Positions 23,621-32,377 of a stretch of DNA of 64,000 bases are shown here, piece after piece. The notes under the pieces are model-generated. The model saw only the letters and a program-made list of their open reading frames with translations. It was not told the DNA's origin and searched no databases. Every line of letters begins with the position of its first letter. The first letter of the stretch is position 1. The translations under genes and the position numbers were made by a program. Source of the DNA: Rhizobium pisi (GTDB lineage Bacteria > Pseudomonadota > Alphaproteobacteria > Rhizobiales > Rhizobiaceae); contig NZ_RJJT01000028.1 in assembly GCF_003938655.1 (NCBI RefSeq), positions 16,247 to 80,246 of the forward strand. Direction: 5' to 3'.

Positions 23621-24141
23621 CGGCTTGGCATGAAGAGCCGATCGGTAAACATCACGATCGCAAATCCTTCGACTGCGGCGATGCCGATCTCAACGATTTT
23701 CTTCAGCGTTATGCACGCCAGAGCCATGATCAGGGCGGCTCCAAGACCTTCCTTGCGATAGACGATGCCGACGGAAAAACGGTTTTCGGGTTTTATAGCC
23801 TCGCCCCGACATCCATCAAACCGGAGATCGTGCCTGATGGCGTCAAGCGCGGTCTCGCCCGCCACGAGGTGCCGGGCTTCCGGTTGACGCGTCTGGCTGT
23901 CGATAAACGGCTGCAAGGGCAGGGGATGGGCGGCCAACTGCTGCTGGCTGCCGGCAAGCGATGCCTGCGCGTCACCGCCGAGGTCGGCGGCGTCGTGATG
24001 GCGATCGACACCAAGAACGACAAAGTGGCTGACTGGTATAAGACATACGGCGCGCTTGCGCTGATCGACTCGCCCCTGTCGCTGGTCATTCCCCTCGCCA
24101 CGATAGCGGCCGCATTAAAAGCGGTCGGCAGTCGTTCCTAG
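23617..24141 (+). CDS. GNAT-family toxin (TacT-like tRNA acetyltransferase)
   Basis: A 174-residue acetyltransferase in an operon with a DUF1778 antitoxin. HHDRKSFDCGDADLNDFLQRYA is the recognisable N-terminus of TacT-like toxins, which acetylate the amino group of charged tRNA and block translation. The acetyl-CoA loop is LAVDKRLQGQGMGGQLL (~93-109), and the catalytic Tyr is in WYKTYGA. The four-base overlap with the antitoxin gives translational coupling. The tRNA specificity cannot be read. The system appears intact. Confidence 0.88.
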   Translation: MTAWHEEPIGKHHDRKSFDCGDADLNDFLQRYARQSHDQGGSKTFLAIDDADGKTVFGFYSLAPTSIKPEIVPDGVKRGLARHEVPGFRLTRLAVDKRLQGQGMGGQLLLAAGKRCLRVTAEVGGVVMAIDTKNDKVADWYKTYGALALIDSPLSLVIPLATIAAALKAVGSRS

Positions 24142-24250
24142 CAGTGCGTCTTCAAGCGGCGGGAGCAATCGACAATGGGCGATTTTCGCTTCCAGGCATC
24201 AATTCATTCCGTAGGCGGCTTCGGCATCGTATGACGCCACCCTGGACCTC

Positions 24251-24661
24251 CTACTTGACGACTTTCACGTCGGCCACGCCCTCTACGATGCGGCCACGCT
24301 CTTCGGGAGTCCTGAGAATGAACTTGTCACTGCCGACGTAGCCAGGCTGCGAGGTGTAATAGACAACAACGCCATCCGCTTTGACTTTGTCGCATTTCAT
24401 CTTCTTGCCGCCTGAATCGACGACAACCGGCTGGTGGAGAACCTCGGTGCGCCCATGCTTGGGCTGCTCGACGATATCTACACTGGGATAGTCAATAAAC
24501 TTGCAATCGCCATTGAGGTGAGCGTTCTGCAGCACCGACGTCCTTACGCCGCTCCGTGCTGTCATCCGGTGAGAATCGTGTCTGACATTTGACGTCGTCG
24601 TGCAGTTCGAAAGCGAAATCATCGCGGCTGCCAATATCAAGTATATAAATATGTTTTTCAT
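24251..24661 (-). CDS. Small lipoprotein, unknown
   Basis: A 136-residue secreted lipoprotein: MKNIFIYLILAAAMISLSNC with the lipobox LSNC at residue 20. The mature part is a compact beta-rich region with GKKMKCDKVKADGVVVYYTS and GYVGSDKFILRTPEERG. The repeated 'G.D.F' and 'YxxxPGYxGxD' pattern is Ig/cadherin-like in look, but no family is assigned. It is divergent from the frameshifted secreted-protein gene. Base composition is a little lower in GC than its neighbours. Confidence 0.65.
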   Translation of the reverse strand: MKNIFIYLILAAAMISLSNCTTTSNVRHDSHRMTARSGVRTSVLQNAHLNGDCKFIDYPSVDIVEQPKHGRTEVLHQPVVVDSGGKKMKCDKVKADGVVVYYTSQPGYVGSDKFILRTPEERGRIVEGVADVKVVK

Positions 24662-24773
24662 TTTAAATCCTCAACTTTGGCTTGAATGAATATTGATTTT
24701 CGCTCGAAGTCAATCAGAGTTGGAGGTGGCGATTCTTGTAATTCCCATTTCCAAACATTGGCGAGGTTCGATC

Positions 24774-25936
24774 TTGAAAAGACGTGTCGCGGCGTGTGCA
24801 TTCTTGCTCGTGGGAGGCATCGGGTTGCTTGCGGCCGACGGCGGGAGGGCCGATGATATTCCTTTCTTCGCCCGCCGCGATGTTCCCGATTACAAGGCTT
24901 CGCTTGAAATTCGGGAATGGTGGGGCGAGGTAAAAACCTTTTCGCGCTCGGTTCTTCATCACAAGGGATGGACGAAGGTCGAGGAGGTCAAGGCTCCGGT
25001 CACGACCATCTCCTATGGGAACTACTTCGATAATCCCTTCATAGGCTCGCAAAATCGGAGGATGACGAAGATTTCGCGACCGCACTCGTGCTGAAGGTGA
25101 CGCCTCCGGAGGCGAAGGAAACCGGGGAGTTCGGCATCAAGGGCGGCGAGGTTTGCAAATGGTGGGAACTTGTCCAGAAGGTTGAGGTGGAGGGTTTGTT
25201 GCAACTGCCCTGGCGCAGTTGCGTGACGAGCGATGGCATCGAAGTCGGCACTGACGAGTCGTTCAGCGAAGGAACAAGCCAGGACGGAACAGCGTTGGTC
25301 GGGCTCGAGCGCGGACCGGTGGCGGAAGCCGATGTCAGGCCGCCGAAACGAATGTTCGAGCCGGCCTTCTGGCTAAGGCCGCTTCGGAGCTACCCCGACA
25401 GGCCTGCAGATCGCGTCGATTTCGATGTCAGAATGAGAAAGGTCGGCGACCAGTCGGAGGTGAGGCTCCTCAGGCACTATCCATGGCGGCTCGAAGAGCG
25501 TCGCGATCCTGATGGAGCGGTGCAGTTCAAGGTTTGGAACGAGCTTGAGGACCAGGGCATGGCGGTCTCGACGACGGACGACCAGCATCGCTTCGAGGCT
25601 CGCCGTTCGCCGCGCGCGCCCACTTATCCCTACACCGCGTTCGACAAGACATTCGAGCGGGTCGACATGAAAAAGCCAGCCTCGCACCGCGGAGTGGACT
25701 GCGCCTGGTTCGATTTGAAGCCGGATATTCTGAAGCCGGCCGTCAAAAATGTCGTCAGAGCGGAATGTGTCACGCCGGATGGCATACCGTTGAAATTCAT
25801 CGGTCTCGATTCATCGGGCGCAGCCGAGATCTTCACCGCCTTCGACGCCAGACGCCGGCCGGTCGATTTCAAGGAGATGATCCCGCCGCCGGAACTGATC
25901 GATCCGTTAACATGGGGATTCACCGTCGGCGAGTGA
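24774..25936 (+). pseudogene. Secreted hypothetical protein with a one-base frameshift
   Basis: A TTG start (24774, GCGAGG upstream) gives a signal peptide (KRRVAACAFLLVGGIGLLAA, cleavage near GRA-DD) and about 90 further residues, but the frame ends at 25094. A second frame, open from before 25050 to 25936, continues the protein (DEDFATALVLKVTPPEAK ...). Adding one A to the AAAA run at 25051-25054 joins them as FIGSQKSEDDEDFATALVLK. The intact protein would be ~388 residues and exported; family unknown, with a WWGEV/KWWEL tryptophan-rich start. Real mutation, phase variation or assembly error are all possible. Confidence 0.7.
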
Positions 25937-26312
25937 CGGGAGCAGGCGTCGCCGATGCGCCCGCCTCGTCCTTCGAGGCTCCAGCCTTCGGCTTCCGCGC
26001 CTCAGGATGAGGCTCTCTTGAGTGTTGGCGCGGCATCCTCCGAGGCCCCTCATGCTGAGGTGCGCAGCCCGGTAGGGCGAAGCCTCGAAGCACGCGCCGC
26101 AGCGTTGCTTCTTGCATCTATCAACCGCCGGCGCCCCGCCTCGTCCTTCGAGGCTCCAGCCTTCGGCTTCCGCGCCTCGGATCAGTCCCTCTCGAATGAC
26201 AAAGCTGTGAAACGCTAAAATACTACTCTTGCTAGAAAAACTGTTGACCTGCCCGGTCCCGGCTGCTTTCCTCCCGATCGACAAAGGCGAACGGATCTTG
26301 AAGGAGATATCC
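25937..26312. repeat. Compound family-B repeat block
   Basis: Two copies of the B2 module (TCCTTCGAGGCTCCAGCC TTCGGCTTCCGCGCCT) at about 25966-26008 and 26140-26182 flank one B1 module (CTCATGCTGAGGTGCGCAGC ... GCTTCTTGCAT, 26049-26118). The rest (26190-26312) leads into the VCBS gene with GAAGGAG before its ATG. Confidence 0.65.
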
Positions 26313-27827
26313 ATGACGGAGCTTGCAAACCCTGTGGCGGTCGATGATGTCAGGAGCGCTTCCGAGACTGATGTGATTTCAGGCAATCTGCTGGACAATG
26401 ATCTGGCCGGGGGCTCCGGAAACCTGTTTCTCAGCTTCTTCGACAGCGAGCGGGTTCTTGCCAAGAAGGAGGGTGCGATCACCGATATCGAGGGTGAGCA
26501 CGGCACGTTCCACGTCAGGGCCGATGGCTCCTACAGCTACACGCTGAACGAGGCTTCCAAGGCGGGTTTTCTCCAGGGGATGACGCTGACGGAGACGATC
26601 GGCTACAAGATTTCCGATGGCGCCGGCAATACCGATGTCGGCCACTTCAAGCTCGATATTCACGGCGTCACGAACTTGCCGGTCGCGGTCGATGACAGCT
26701 TCTCCTTCCACGAGGGAAGTGAGATGGCCCGCAACGTGCTTGCCAATGATCACGCGGGAGAGGCGACCGGCGCGCTCTTCCTACGCTCTGTGGGTGGCAC
26801 GAGCATTGCCACCGGCCAGGGACAGACGACTGACGTGGCGGGCGAGTTCGGCACCTTCCATTTCTCGGCGAACGGCAGCTTCACCTACGATCTCGACCCG
26901 GCCGTCAAGGCAGGCCTGAATGACGGCGAGCATGTGACGGAGAAGCTGCAATACAAGGTCTCCGACGGCGCCGGCCACGCGGATGCCGGCGTGATCACGC
27001 TGACTGTCGACGGCGCGACGGACGGGAAGTCGTTGAATACCAATCATGTCGAGGCCCAGGCCGATGTCGTGCGCCCCTTCGATGACCATTACGAACTCCA
27101 GGGGATGGCGATCGATCCGCTGACGGGCAAATTTTACGTCAGCTCCGGCGTTGGCGATGCGGACGACCATACGGTGGCGATTTACGACAATGCCGCTGCA
27201 TTCGAGGCTGGTCACGCCAGCAGTTCCATCTCCCTTGCCGGATTTGACATCGCCGGGACCTATTTCTCGGTGCGCGGCGGCGAGATCATCGGACGGACCG
27301 ACGAGGTCGGGTCGGGGACTTGAGCCGACCAGACCTACGTGGCGAAATGGGATAGCGCCGACGGATCGCTCGATCAGCAGGGTGCCCCGATCCCCGGCCT
27401 TATCGGCCAGAACGGGCCGGGCACCTTCGGCTGGGGCGGATTTACGGCCGTCAATACGATCCAGGATTCGACCGGGATCTACGTCGTCGGCCGCCTCAAC
27501 GATTCCACCTGGCAGGTCTCGAAGCTCGATATCGATACGCTGAACCCGATCGAATCCAAGACTTTCGCCGCAGGCGGCATGGGATACGTTTTTGCCGTCG
27601 ACGGCACCTTGTTCTTTGGTGAATCCCATAGCAGTGGGCATATAGGCACTGCCTTCGACTTCGAAACCGGCGTCAAGACGGCCGTCGATATCACCATCGA
27701 CGTGCCTGGAGACGATTACATCTCCAACGTCGTCTACGATTCTGCAGCAGATGCGCTCTACATCTCGAACACCATTCCCGACCAAATCTCCGTGGTGCAT
27801 CATGCCTCGGATATTTTGTTCGCCTGA
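26313..27827 (+). pseudogene. VCBS/cadherin-like secreted protein interrupted by in-frame TGA
   Basis: Start ATG 26313 follows AAGGAGATATCC. Residues ~1-115 and ~120-230 are two VCBS/cadherin-like repeats (PVAVDD...GNLLDNDLAGG...HVRADGSYSYTL; PVAVDDSFSFHEGSEMARNV...GTFHFSANGSFTYDL). A beta-propeller-like region follows (LQGMAIDPLTGKFYVSSG). A TGA at 27321-27323 stops the frame after GSGT, but the same frame continues without another stop to 27827 (DQTYVAKWDSADGS ... ISVVHHASDILFA). The full protein would be 504 codons. No Sec signal is visible, which fits type I (PrsDE-like) export (inference). Confidence 0.72.
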
Positions 27828-27912
27828 TCCATAAGCCTCGCGCCAGCTTCGGCTGGCAGAAGGCGGGCATTGATTCTCCCAGGATCTATTGCGATCGATT
27901 TTCAGCATGAAC

Positions 27913-27941
27913 AGCCCCGCCAATGATTGGCGGGGCTTTTT
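27913..27941 (+). terminator. Intrinsic terminator
   Basis: AGCCCCGCCAAT-G-ATTGGCGGGGCT followed by TTTTT. The 12-bp stem is perfect on paper and would open to a small loop. A classic rho-independent terminator 85 bp after the VCBS gene. Confidence 0.85.
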
Positions 27942-27982
27942 GCTGTGACATCGTCTCCGGCTAGGCAAAGCTGCGGCACGCC

Positions 27983-28459
27983 TCAGCCGCGCCGGGCGGC
28001 TTCGATTGCGGCGATGTCGATCTTGCGCATGGTCATCATTGCGTCGAAGGCGCGTTTGGCCTCTGCCGGGCTTGCCTTCAGTGCTTCGCCCAGCACGCGC
28101 GGGGTGATCTGCCAGGAAACGCCCCACTTGTCCTTGCACCAGCCGCAGGCGCTTTCCTCGCCGCCATTGTTGACGATGGCGTTCCAGTAGCGGTCGGTCT
28201 CTTCCTGATTTTCCGTGGCGATCTGGAAGGAGAAGCATTCATTGTGCTTGATCGAGGGGCCGCCGTTCAGCCCGATGCAGGGAATGCCGGCGACGGTGAA
28301 TTCGACGACCAGCACCTCTCCCTGCTTGCCGTCCGGATAGTCTCCAGGCGCACGAATGATGGCGCCGATGGCGCTGTCGGGAAAGACCTCGGCATAGAAA
28401 CGGGCGGCAGCTTCGGCCTCCTTGTCGTACCAGAGGCAGATCGTGTTCTTGTTCAGCAT
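27983..28459 (-). CDS. VOC-family (PhnB/3-demethylubiquinone-like) protein
   Basis: A 158-residue protein starting MLNKNTICLWYDKEAEAAARFYAEVFPDS, the usual opening of the PhnB-like glyoxalase/VOC group. Other family features are FTVAGIPCIGLNGGP, HNECFSFQI and WCKDKWGVSWQITP. No catalytic role is established for this clade, despite the '3-demethylubiquinone methyltransferase' label it often carries. It stands alone, and the terminator at 27.92 kb separates it from the VCBS gene. Confidence 0.87.
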   Translation of the reverse strand: MLNKNTICLWYDKEAEAAARFYAEVFPDSAIGAIIRAPGDYPDGKQGEVLVVEFTVAGIPCIGLNGGPSIKHNECFSFQIATENQEETDRYWNAIVNNGGEESACGWCKDKWGVSWQITPRVLGEALKASPAEAKRAFDAMMTMRKIDIAAIEAARRG

Positions 28460-28685
28460 CGGGCGGTCCTTTCGTTTTCCATCTGGGGGTTGAAATAAGA
28501 GGCGGGCCTGCTTTCTCCAGTATGTGGAAACCGTTTTTGGCCAGATGTTACCGATCTGTTGAAGTTTCCCCTGAGGTCGATGTCATGCAATCCCCCGGTT
28601 GAATAAATCCATTTGCTTTGCTTGAGAATATTCAGTATATATTTCTAATATAAGATAAACCGAACTGTGTCAGAAAGACATTTTC

Positions 28686-28829
28686 GTGAAGTTCTGGGCG
28701 TTCATTGCGGCTTTTGTTCTGAGTGTATTGCTGTGGAGCAGTTTTTACTACGGTGGCCGTGGAATTTTCGGCGCGATTGATACTTTGCAGCGCTTTGCCG
28801 AAGGTGCAATCGGCGACAAATCAGAATAA
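28686..28829 (+). CDS. Possible 47-residue membrane protein (GTG start)
   Basis: A small frame beginning GTG 28686: KFWAFIAAFVLSVLLWSSFY is a clear transmembrane helix, followed by a polar tail (GGRGIFGAIDTLQRF, AEGAIGDKSE). The ribosome site is weak (AGAAAGA). The region upstream (28620-28680) is AT-rich and could hold a promoter. The hydrophobic-then-polar layout resembles real small rhizobial membrane proteins, but it could be chance. Confidence 0.4.
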   Translation: MKFWAFIAAFVLSVLLWSSFYYGGRGIFGAIDTLQRFAEGAIGDKSE

Positions 28830-28864
28830 ATCGGAAGCGCGCAGCAGGCTTCTTGTAATGGGTG

Positions 28865-28945
28865 CGGCAGCCTCCCACGCCCCTCATGCTGAGGCGCGCA
28901 GCCCGAGAGGCCCTGCGGGGCACCTCGGGATGGGGCCCTCTTGAG
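28865..28945. repeat. Truncated family-B repeat
   Basis: GCGGCAGCCTCCCACGCCCC, TCATGCTGAGGCGCGCAGCC and CGAGAGGCCCTGCGGGGCAC followed by CTCGGGATGGGGCCCTCTTG. This is a shortened B element with B1 joined directly to the end of B2. Confidence 0.55.
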
Positions 28946-28975
28946 CGCTTGGGCGCCTGTCGTCGTGGAGGCCGC

Positions 28976-29206
28976 CTACCTCATCGACAAAAGCTTGGTC
29001 ATTGTTCCCGCCTTGATTTCGAGCGTCGGGCGATTGGGTGGGGGATAGCCGACATCGTCCAGTTGATCGCTTGTCAGCTCGGCCAATGCCCTTCGTGTCG
29101 CGGCTGCTTGCCAGCGTGCCTTGACTGCTTCTATTATCGCCACGGCGCTTTCAAACAGGCCTGTTTGCAATGCTCGGCGTGTGAGGAGAGAGTGTGTGTC
29201 GGTCAT
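28976..29206 (-). CDS. DUF1127 protein
   Basis: A 76-residue protein. RWQAAATRRALAELTSDQLDDVGY is the DUF1127 motif ('W..R..tRraLa.Ls..qL.DiG'), an arginine-rich short domain common in alphaproteobacteria and linked elsewhere to RNA binding and phosphate or stress physiology. The start has a strong AAAGGAG. It is divergent from the BTAD/TolB regulator. The final residues (TLEIKAGTMTKLLSMR) are not part of the domain. Confidence 0.82.
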   Translation of the reverse strand: MTDTHSLLTRRALQTGLFESAVAIIEAVKARWQAAATRRALAELTSDQLDDVGYPPPNRPTLEIKAGTMTKLLSMR

Positions 29207-29364
29207 GGTCGATCTCCTTTCCTGATCGCTGTCGACCTTGCCATGCGGCTTGAGCGGCGCTGTTCGTCCAAGCGTGAACGGCGGCGAAAAAGCCGTTAAA
29301 TCAGCGTTAAATCGATCGACCGAACTGCCGATTTCGCCGGGGCGGTGACGATTGGAGGCAACTG

Positions 29365-31368
29365 GTGCGCATCCGTTTGCTTGGCGGCCTCGATGTCACT
29401 TCGCCCGAAGGCGAGCCGATCCGCTTTTCCATGCGCAAGACCTCGCTTCTTTTCGCGGCCCTGGTTCTGGCTGGCCGGCGCGGCCACCGGCGGGAGCCGC
29501 TGGCCGAGGCATTCTGGCCGGGGCGTGGCGATGCGCAGGCGCGCAATAGCCTGCGGCAGGCGCTCGTCGATATCAGGCGATCATTTCCGAACGGGATCGA
29601 GGGCGATCAGGACGGCGTCGTGCTGAAAGCTGATATGCATGAGGTTGATGTCTGGCTGTTTGACCGAAAACTCGAGGAAGGCCGCCCCGCCGACCTCGCG
29701 TTGGCGGCCGATCTTTATCGCGACGACATCCTGACCGGCGTTTCCATTCCCGAAGAGCTCGGTGAGTGGTTCGGATTCTATCGAACCACCTACCGGCGCA
29801 AGGCGCTGCAGCTGGTCGAGCGGCTGAGCCTCGTGTTGCCGGCAGCCGGCTCGGCCGAAGAGATCGCCTGCGAGAGCCTGGCGGAAAGATTGCTGGCTTC
29901 CGATCCGACCGCCGAGCCCGCGCATCGCGCCCTGATCCGGATCCACGCCGGCCGGGGTCATGAAAACGCCGCCCGGCGCCAGTTCGAGTTATGCCACGCT
30001 GCCTTGAAAAAGCATGTCGGCGCCGAGCCCGAGGCGGAAACGAGCGCGCTTACCGCATCGCTGCGGCCGCGGGACGGCAACGAAAATTTGCGGGCGATCC
30101 CGCCGGTGCAGGGCGTGGCGGAGCCCCGCGGCGTGGCGAGGCCGCCTGTCCCGCCGTCCCACTCCGATCGCCCGTCGGTTGCCGTTCTGCCCTTTCAGAA
30201 TCTGAGCGGGGACAAGGAGCAGGATTATTTCGCCGACGGCATCGTCGAGGACATCATCACCAAGCTCGCTCAGTTTCGCCACCTCTTCGTCATCGCCTGC
30301 CAGTCGAGCTTCGCCTATAGAGGCGAGCCGGTCGATCTCAGGCAGATCGGCTTGAATCTCGGTGTGCGTTATATCGTCGAGGGAAGCGTGCGCAGGGCGG
30401 GCGAGCGGCTGCGGATCAGCGGGCAGCTCATCGATTCCTCGAGCGGGCTGCATCTGTGGGCCGATCGTTTCGATGGCGCGCTCATGGATGTCTTCGATCT
30501 CCAGGATCAGATCGCTTCCAGCATCGTCGGCGCGATCACGCCACGCGTGGAGGAGGCCGAGATCGAGCGTTCCAAACGCAAGCCGACCGAAAGCCTCGAT
30601 GCCTACGACTATTATCTGCGCGGCGTGGCGATCCACGACAGAACTGCGATCAGCCGGGACTCCATCGATGCCGCCCTGCAGCTCTTCATGAAGGCGATCG
30701 AACGAGACCCGGCATTCGCCGCAGCTTATGCCAGGGCTGCGCGGTGTTACGCCTCGCGCAAGAGCCATCGCTGGATGGCGGACCCTGCGAAGGAGACCGC
30801 CGAGGCGACCGGACTGGCGAGGAGGGCGATCGAACTTGGAAGAGACGATGCCATCGCTCTGTCCTATGGCTGCTATGTCCTCGGCTATGTCGGCGGCGAT
30901 CTGGATGAGAGTGCGCTCTGCATCGACCGCGCGCTTGCGCTGAACGCGAACCTCGCCGTCGCCTGGGGCTACAGCGCCTGGATCGAGGCTTGCCTGGGAG
31001 AGCCGGACAAAGCCGTCGAGCGGGCTGCGCTCGCCATGCGCTTGAGCCCGCGCGATCCCCGCCTGTTTGCCTGGGAGTTCAACACTGCGCTCGCCTGTTT
31101 CTGCGCCGGGCGCCACATGGATGCTGTCGGATGGGCAAGAAGGGCTCTGCGCTCGCAACCGAATTACGCCAGCGCGATCCGCGTCACGGCGGCAAGTTAT
31201 GCTCTTGAAGGACAGATCCTTCAGGCGAACGAGATGATGGCCCGCCTGCGCCAGCTCGATCCCACGCTGCGGCTATCCAACCTCTCGGACGTCCTGCCGC
31301 CCTTTCGCCGGCCGGGCGATCGCGCCAACTATATCGAGGGGTTGCGAAGGGCCGGGCTTCCGGAGTGA
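29365..31368 (+). CDS. BTAD (SARP-like) / TolB-like / TPR regulatory protein
   Basis: A 667-residue protein starting at GTG 29365 (TTGGAGG upstream). Residues 1-95 form an OmpR/SARP-type winged helix (MRIRLLGGLDVTSPEGEPIR, RNSLRQALVDIRR), ~96-245 a bacterial transcriptional activator domain (BTAD; AHRALIRIHAGRGHENAARRQ), ~270-400 the FlgO/TolB-like domain (SVAVLPFQNLSGDKEQDYFA, RYIVEGSVRRAG), and ~410-660 TPR-like repeats. This layout is common in Rhizobium as paralogous families, often beside adenylate cyclase-like proteins. It is probably a soluble transcription factor of unknown target. Confidence 0.87.
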   Translation: MRIRLLGGLDVTSPEGEPIRFSMRKTSLLFAALVLAGRRGHRREPLAEAFWPGRGDAQARNSLRQALVDIRRSFPNGIEGDQDGVVLKADMHEVDVWLFDRKLEEGRPADLALAADLYRDDILTGVSIPEELGEWFGFYRTTYRRKALQLVERLSLVLPAAGSAEEIACESLAERLLASDPTAEPAHRALIRIHAGRGHENAARRQFELCHAALKKHVGAEPEAETSALTASLRPRDGNENLRAIPPVQGVAEPRGVARPPVPPSHSDRPSVAVLPFQNLSGDKEQDYFADGIVEDIITKLAQFRHLFVIACQSSFAYRGEPVDLRQIGLNLGVRYIVEGSVRRAGERLRISGQLIDSSSGLHLWADRFDGALMDVFDLQDQIASSIVGAITPRVEEAEIERSKRKPTESLDAYDYYLRGVAIHDRTAISRDSIDAALQLFMKAIERDPAFAAAYARAARCYASRKSHRWMADPAKETAEATGLARRAIELGRDDAIALSYGCYVLGYVGGDLDESALCIDRALALNANLAVAWGYSAWIEACLGEPDKAVERAALAMRLSPRDPRLFAWEFNTALACFCAGRHMDAVGWARRALRSQPNYASAIRVTAASYALEGQILQANEMMARLRQLDPTLRLSNLSDVLPPFRRPGDRANYIEGLRRAGLPE

Positions 31369-31552
31369 GGGAAAGGTGGGCGACGCGGGGGCAGGGGGCG
31401 GCGACGCTCTCCTTTTGAAGCGATCGGCCTTTGCTCCCGGCATCACGGTCACAACTTCGTGCTCAAGGGGTGAAGGCGGCAGGCTGGCATGAACCAAAGT
31501 CTGGTTGCGGGGTTTAGGCAAGGCCCGCATTTCCCACAGAGGACCGATCGCC

Positions 31553-31957
31553 ATGCAAAGATTCCTGCTCTCCGGCCTTGCGCTTGCCGCGCTCACTGGA
31601 GCCGCCTTCGCCCAGGAGCCATCCGCCCCTCCATCAGGCGCAGCACCGCCGCCCGCAGCCGATGCCGGCTCGCCGCCGCCGCCCGATGCCGGCGCGTCGC
31701 CTCCACCCCGCGACGAAGCTATGCCGGATGCCTGGTCGAGAGACCGCTTCGCCTTCCGGGGACACGGCCGGAGAGGCGATATGGGCTTCTACCCCGGCCA
31801 TCACCGCTGGCCGCCGCCATCCAAAGCCGCCCGCTTCCGGATCGAGGACGGAGATACCAGGATCGATCTGAAATGCGCGGAGGACGAACCGATGAAAGCC
31901 TGCGCCGATCTTCTGCTTCAGGTCATGGACCGCCTGCAGGGGCCGGCGCAGCCTTGA
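31553..31957 (+). CDS. Secreted proline-rich hypothetical protein
   Basis: A 134-residue protein with a Sec signal MQRFLLSGLALAALTGAAFA (cleavage before QEPSA), then a Pro/Ala-rich low-complexity linker (~22-52, repeated PPPP, DAG and SPPP units). A small C-terminal domain (ARFRIEDGDTRIDLKCAEDE, PMKACADLLLQVMDRL) has two cysteines that could pair. Probably periplasmic. Function unknown. ATG 31553 is preceded by a modest GAGGACCGATCGCC. A longer frame from 31505 would mask the signal. Confidence 0.7.
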   Translation: MQRFLLSGLALAALTGAAFAQEPSAPPSGAAPPPAADAGSPPPPDAGASPPPRDEAMPDAWSRDRFAFRGHGRRGDMGFYPGHHRWPPPSKAARFRIEDGDTRIDLKCAEDEPMKACADLLLQVMDRLQGPAQP

Positions 31958-32074
31958 TTGGGCGCGGCATCCTTTAACGGGCCTCATGCTTGTGCGTTGC
32001 CGTTACTGTATAATGCGGTTGTGCGGCGACGATGCGCGTTTCGGGATAAGGGCGGATAGAACGTGCCGTGGGAC

Positions 32075-32253
32075 ACCCCCCTCTGTCCTGCCGGACATCT
32101 CCCCCACAGGTGGGGAGATCGGCTGGGCGCACTGGCGTCACCAAACAACTGGCCGTCACATGAATCGTAAATTCAGGGAGAGGCATTGCCTCCTGCCGAT
32201 CTCCACCCTTGTGGGGGAGATGCCCGGCAGGGCAGAGGGGGTGCCCGACGGCG
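32075..32253. repeat. Variant palindromic repeat pair
   Basis: Left arm CCCCCTCTGTCCTGCCGGAC, ATCTCCCCCACAGGTGGGGAGAT. Right arm ATCTCCACCCTTGTGGGGGAGAT followed by GCCCGGCAGGGCAGAGGGGG. The arms are inverted and 50-60 bp long. This resembles family A in layout (tail, hairpin, tail) but with different sequence. Confidence 0.6.
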
Positions 32254-32377
32254 CGCCTTTAAAGTAAGTATCTCGCGATCGCGCCGCAGCGCTGCTCCCT
32301 GCATCCCAGATTTGGTCACGTGGATTTCCTTGACGCCCGGCCCCATCCATATGAGATTGTCCTTATAGGGGGCTTCG

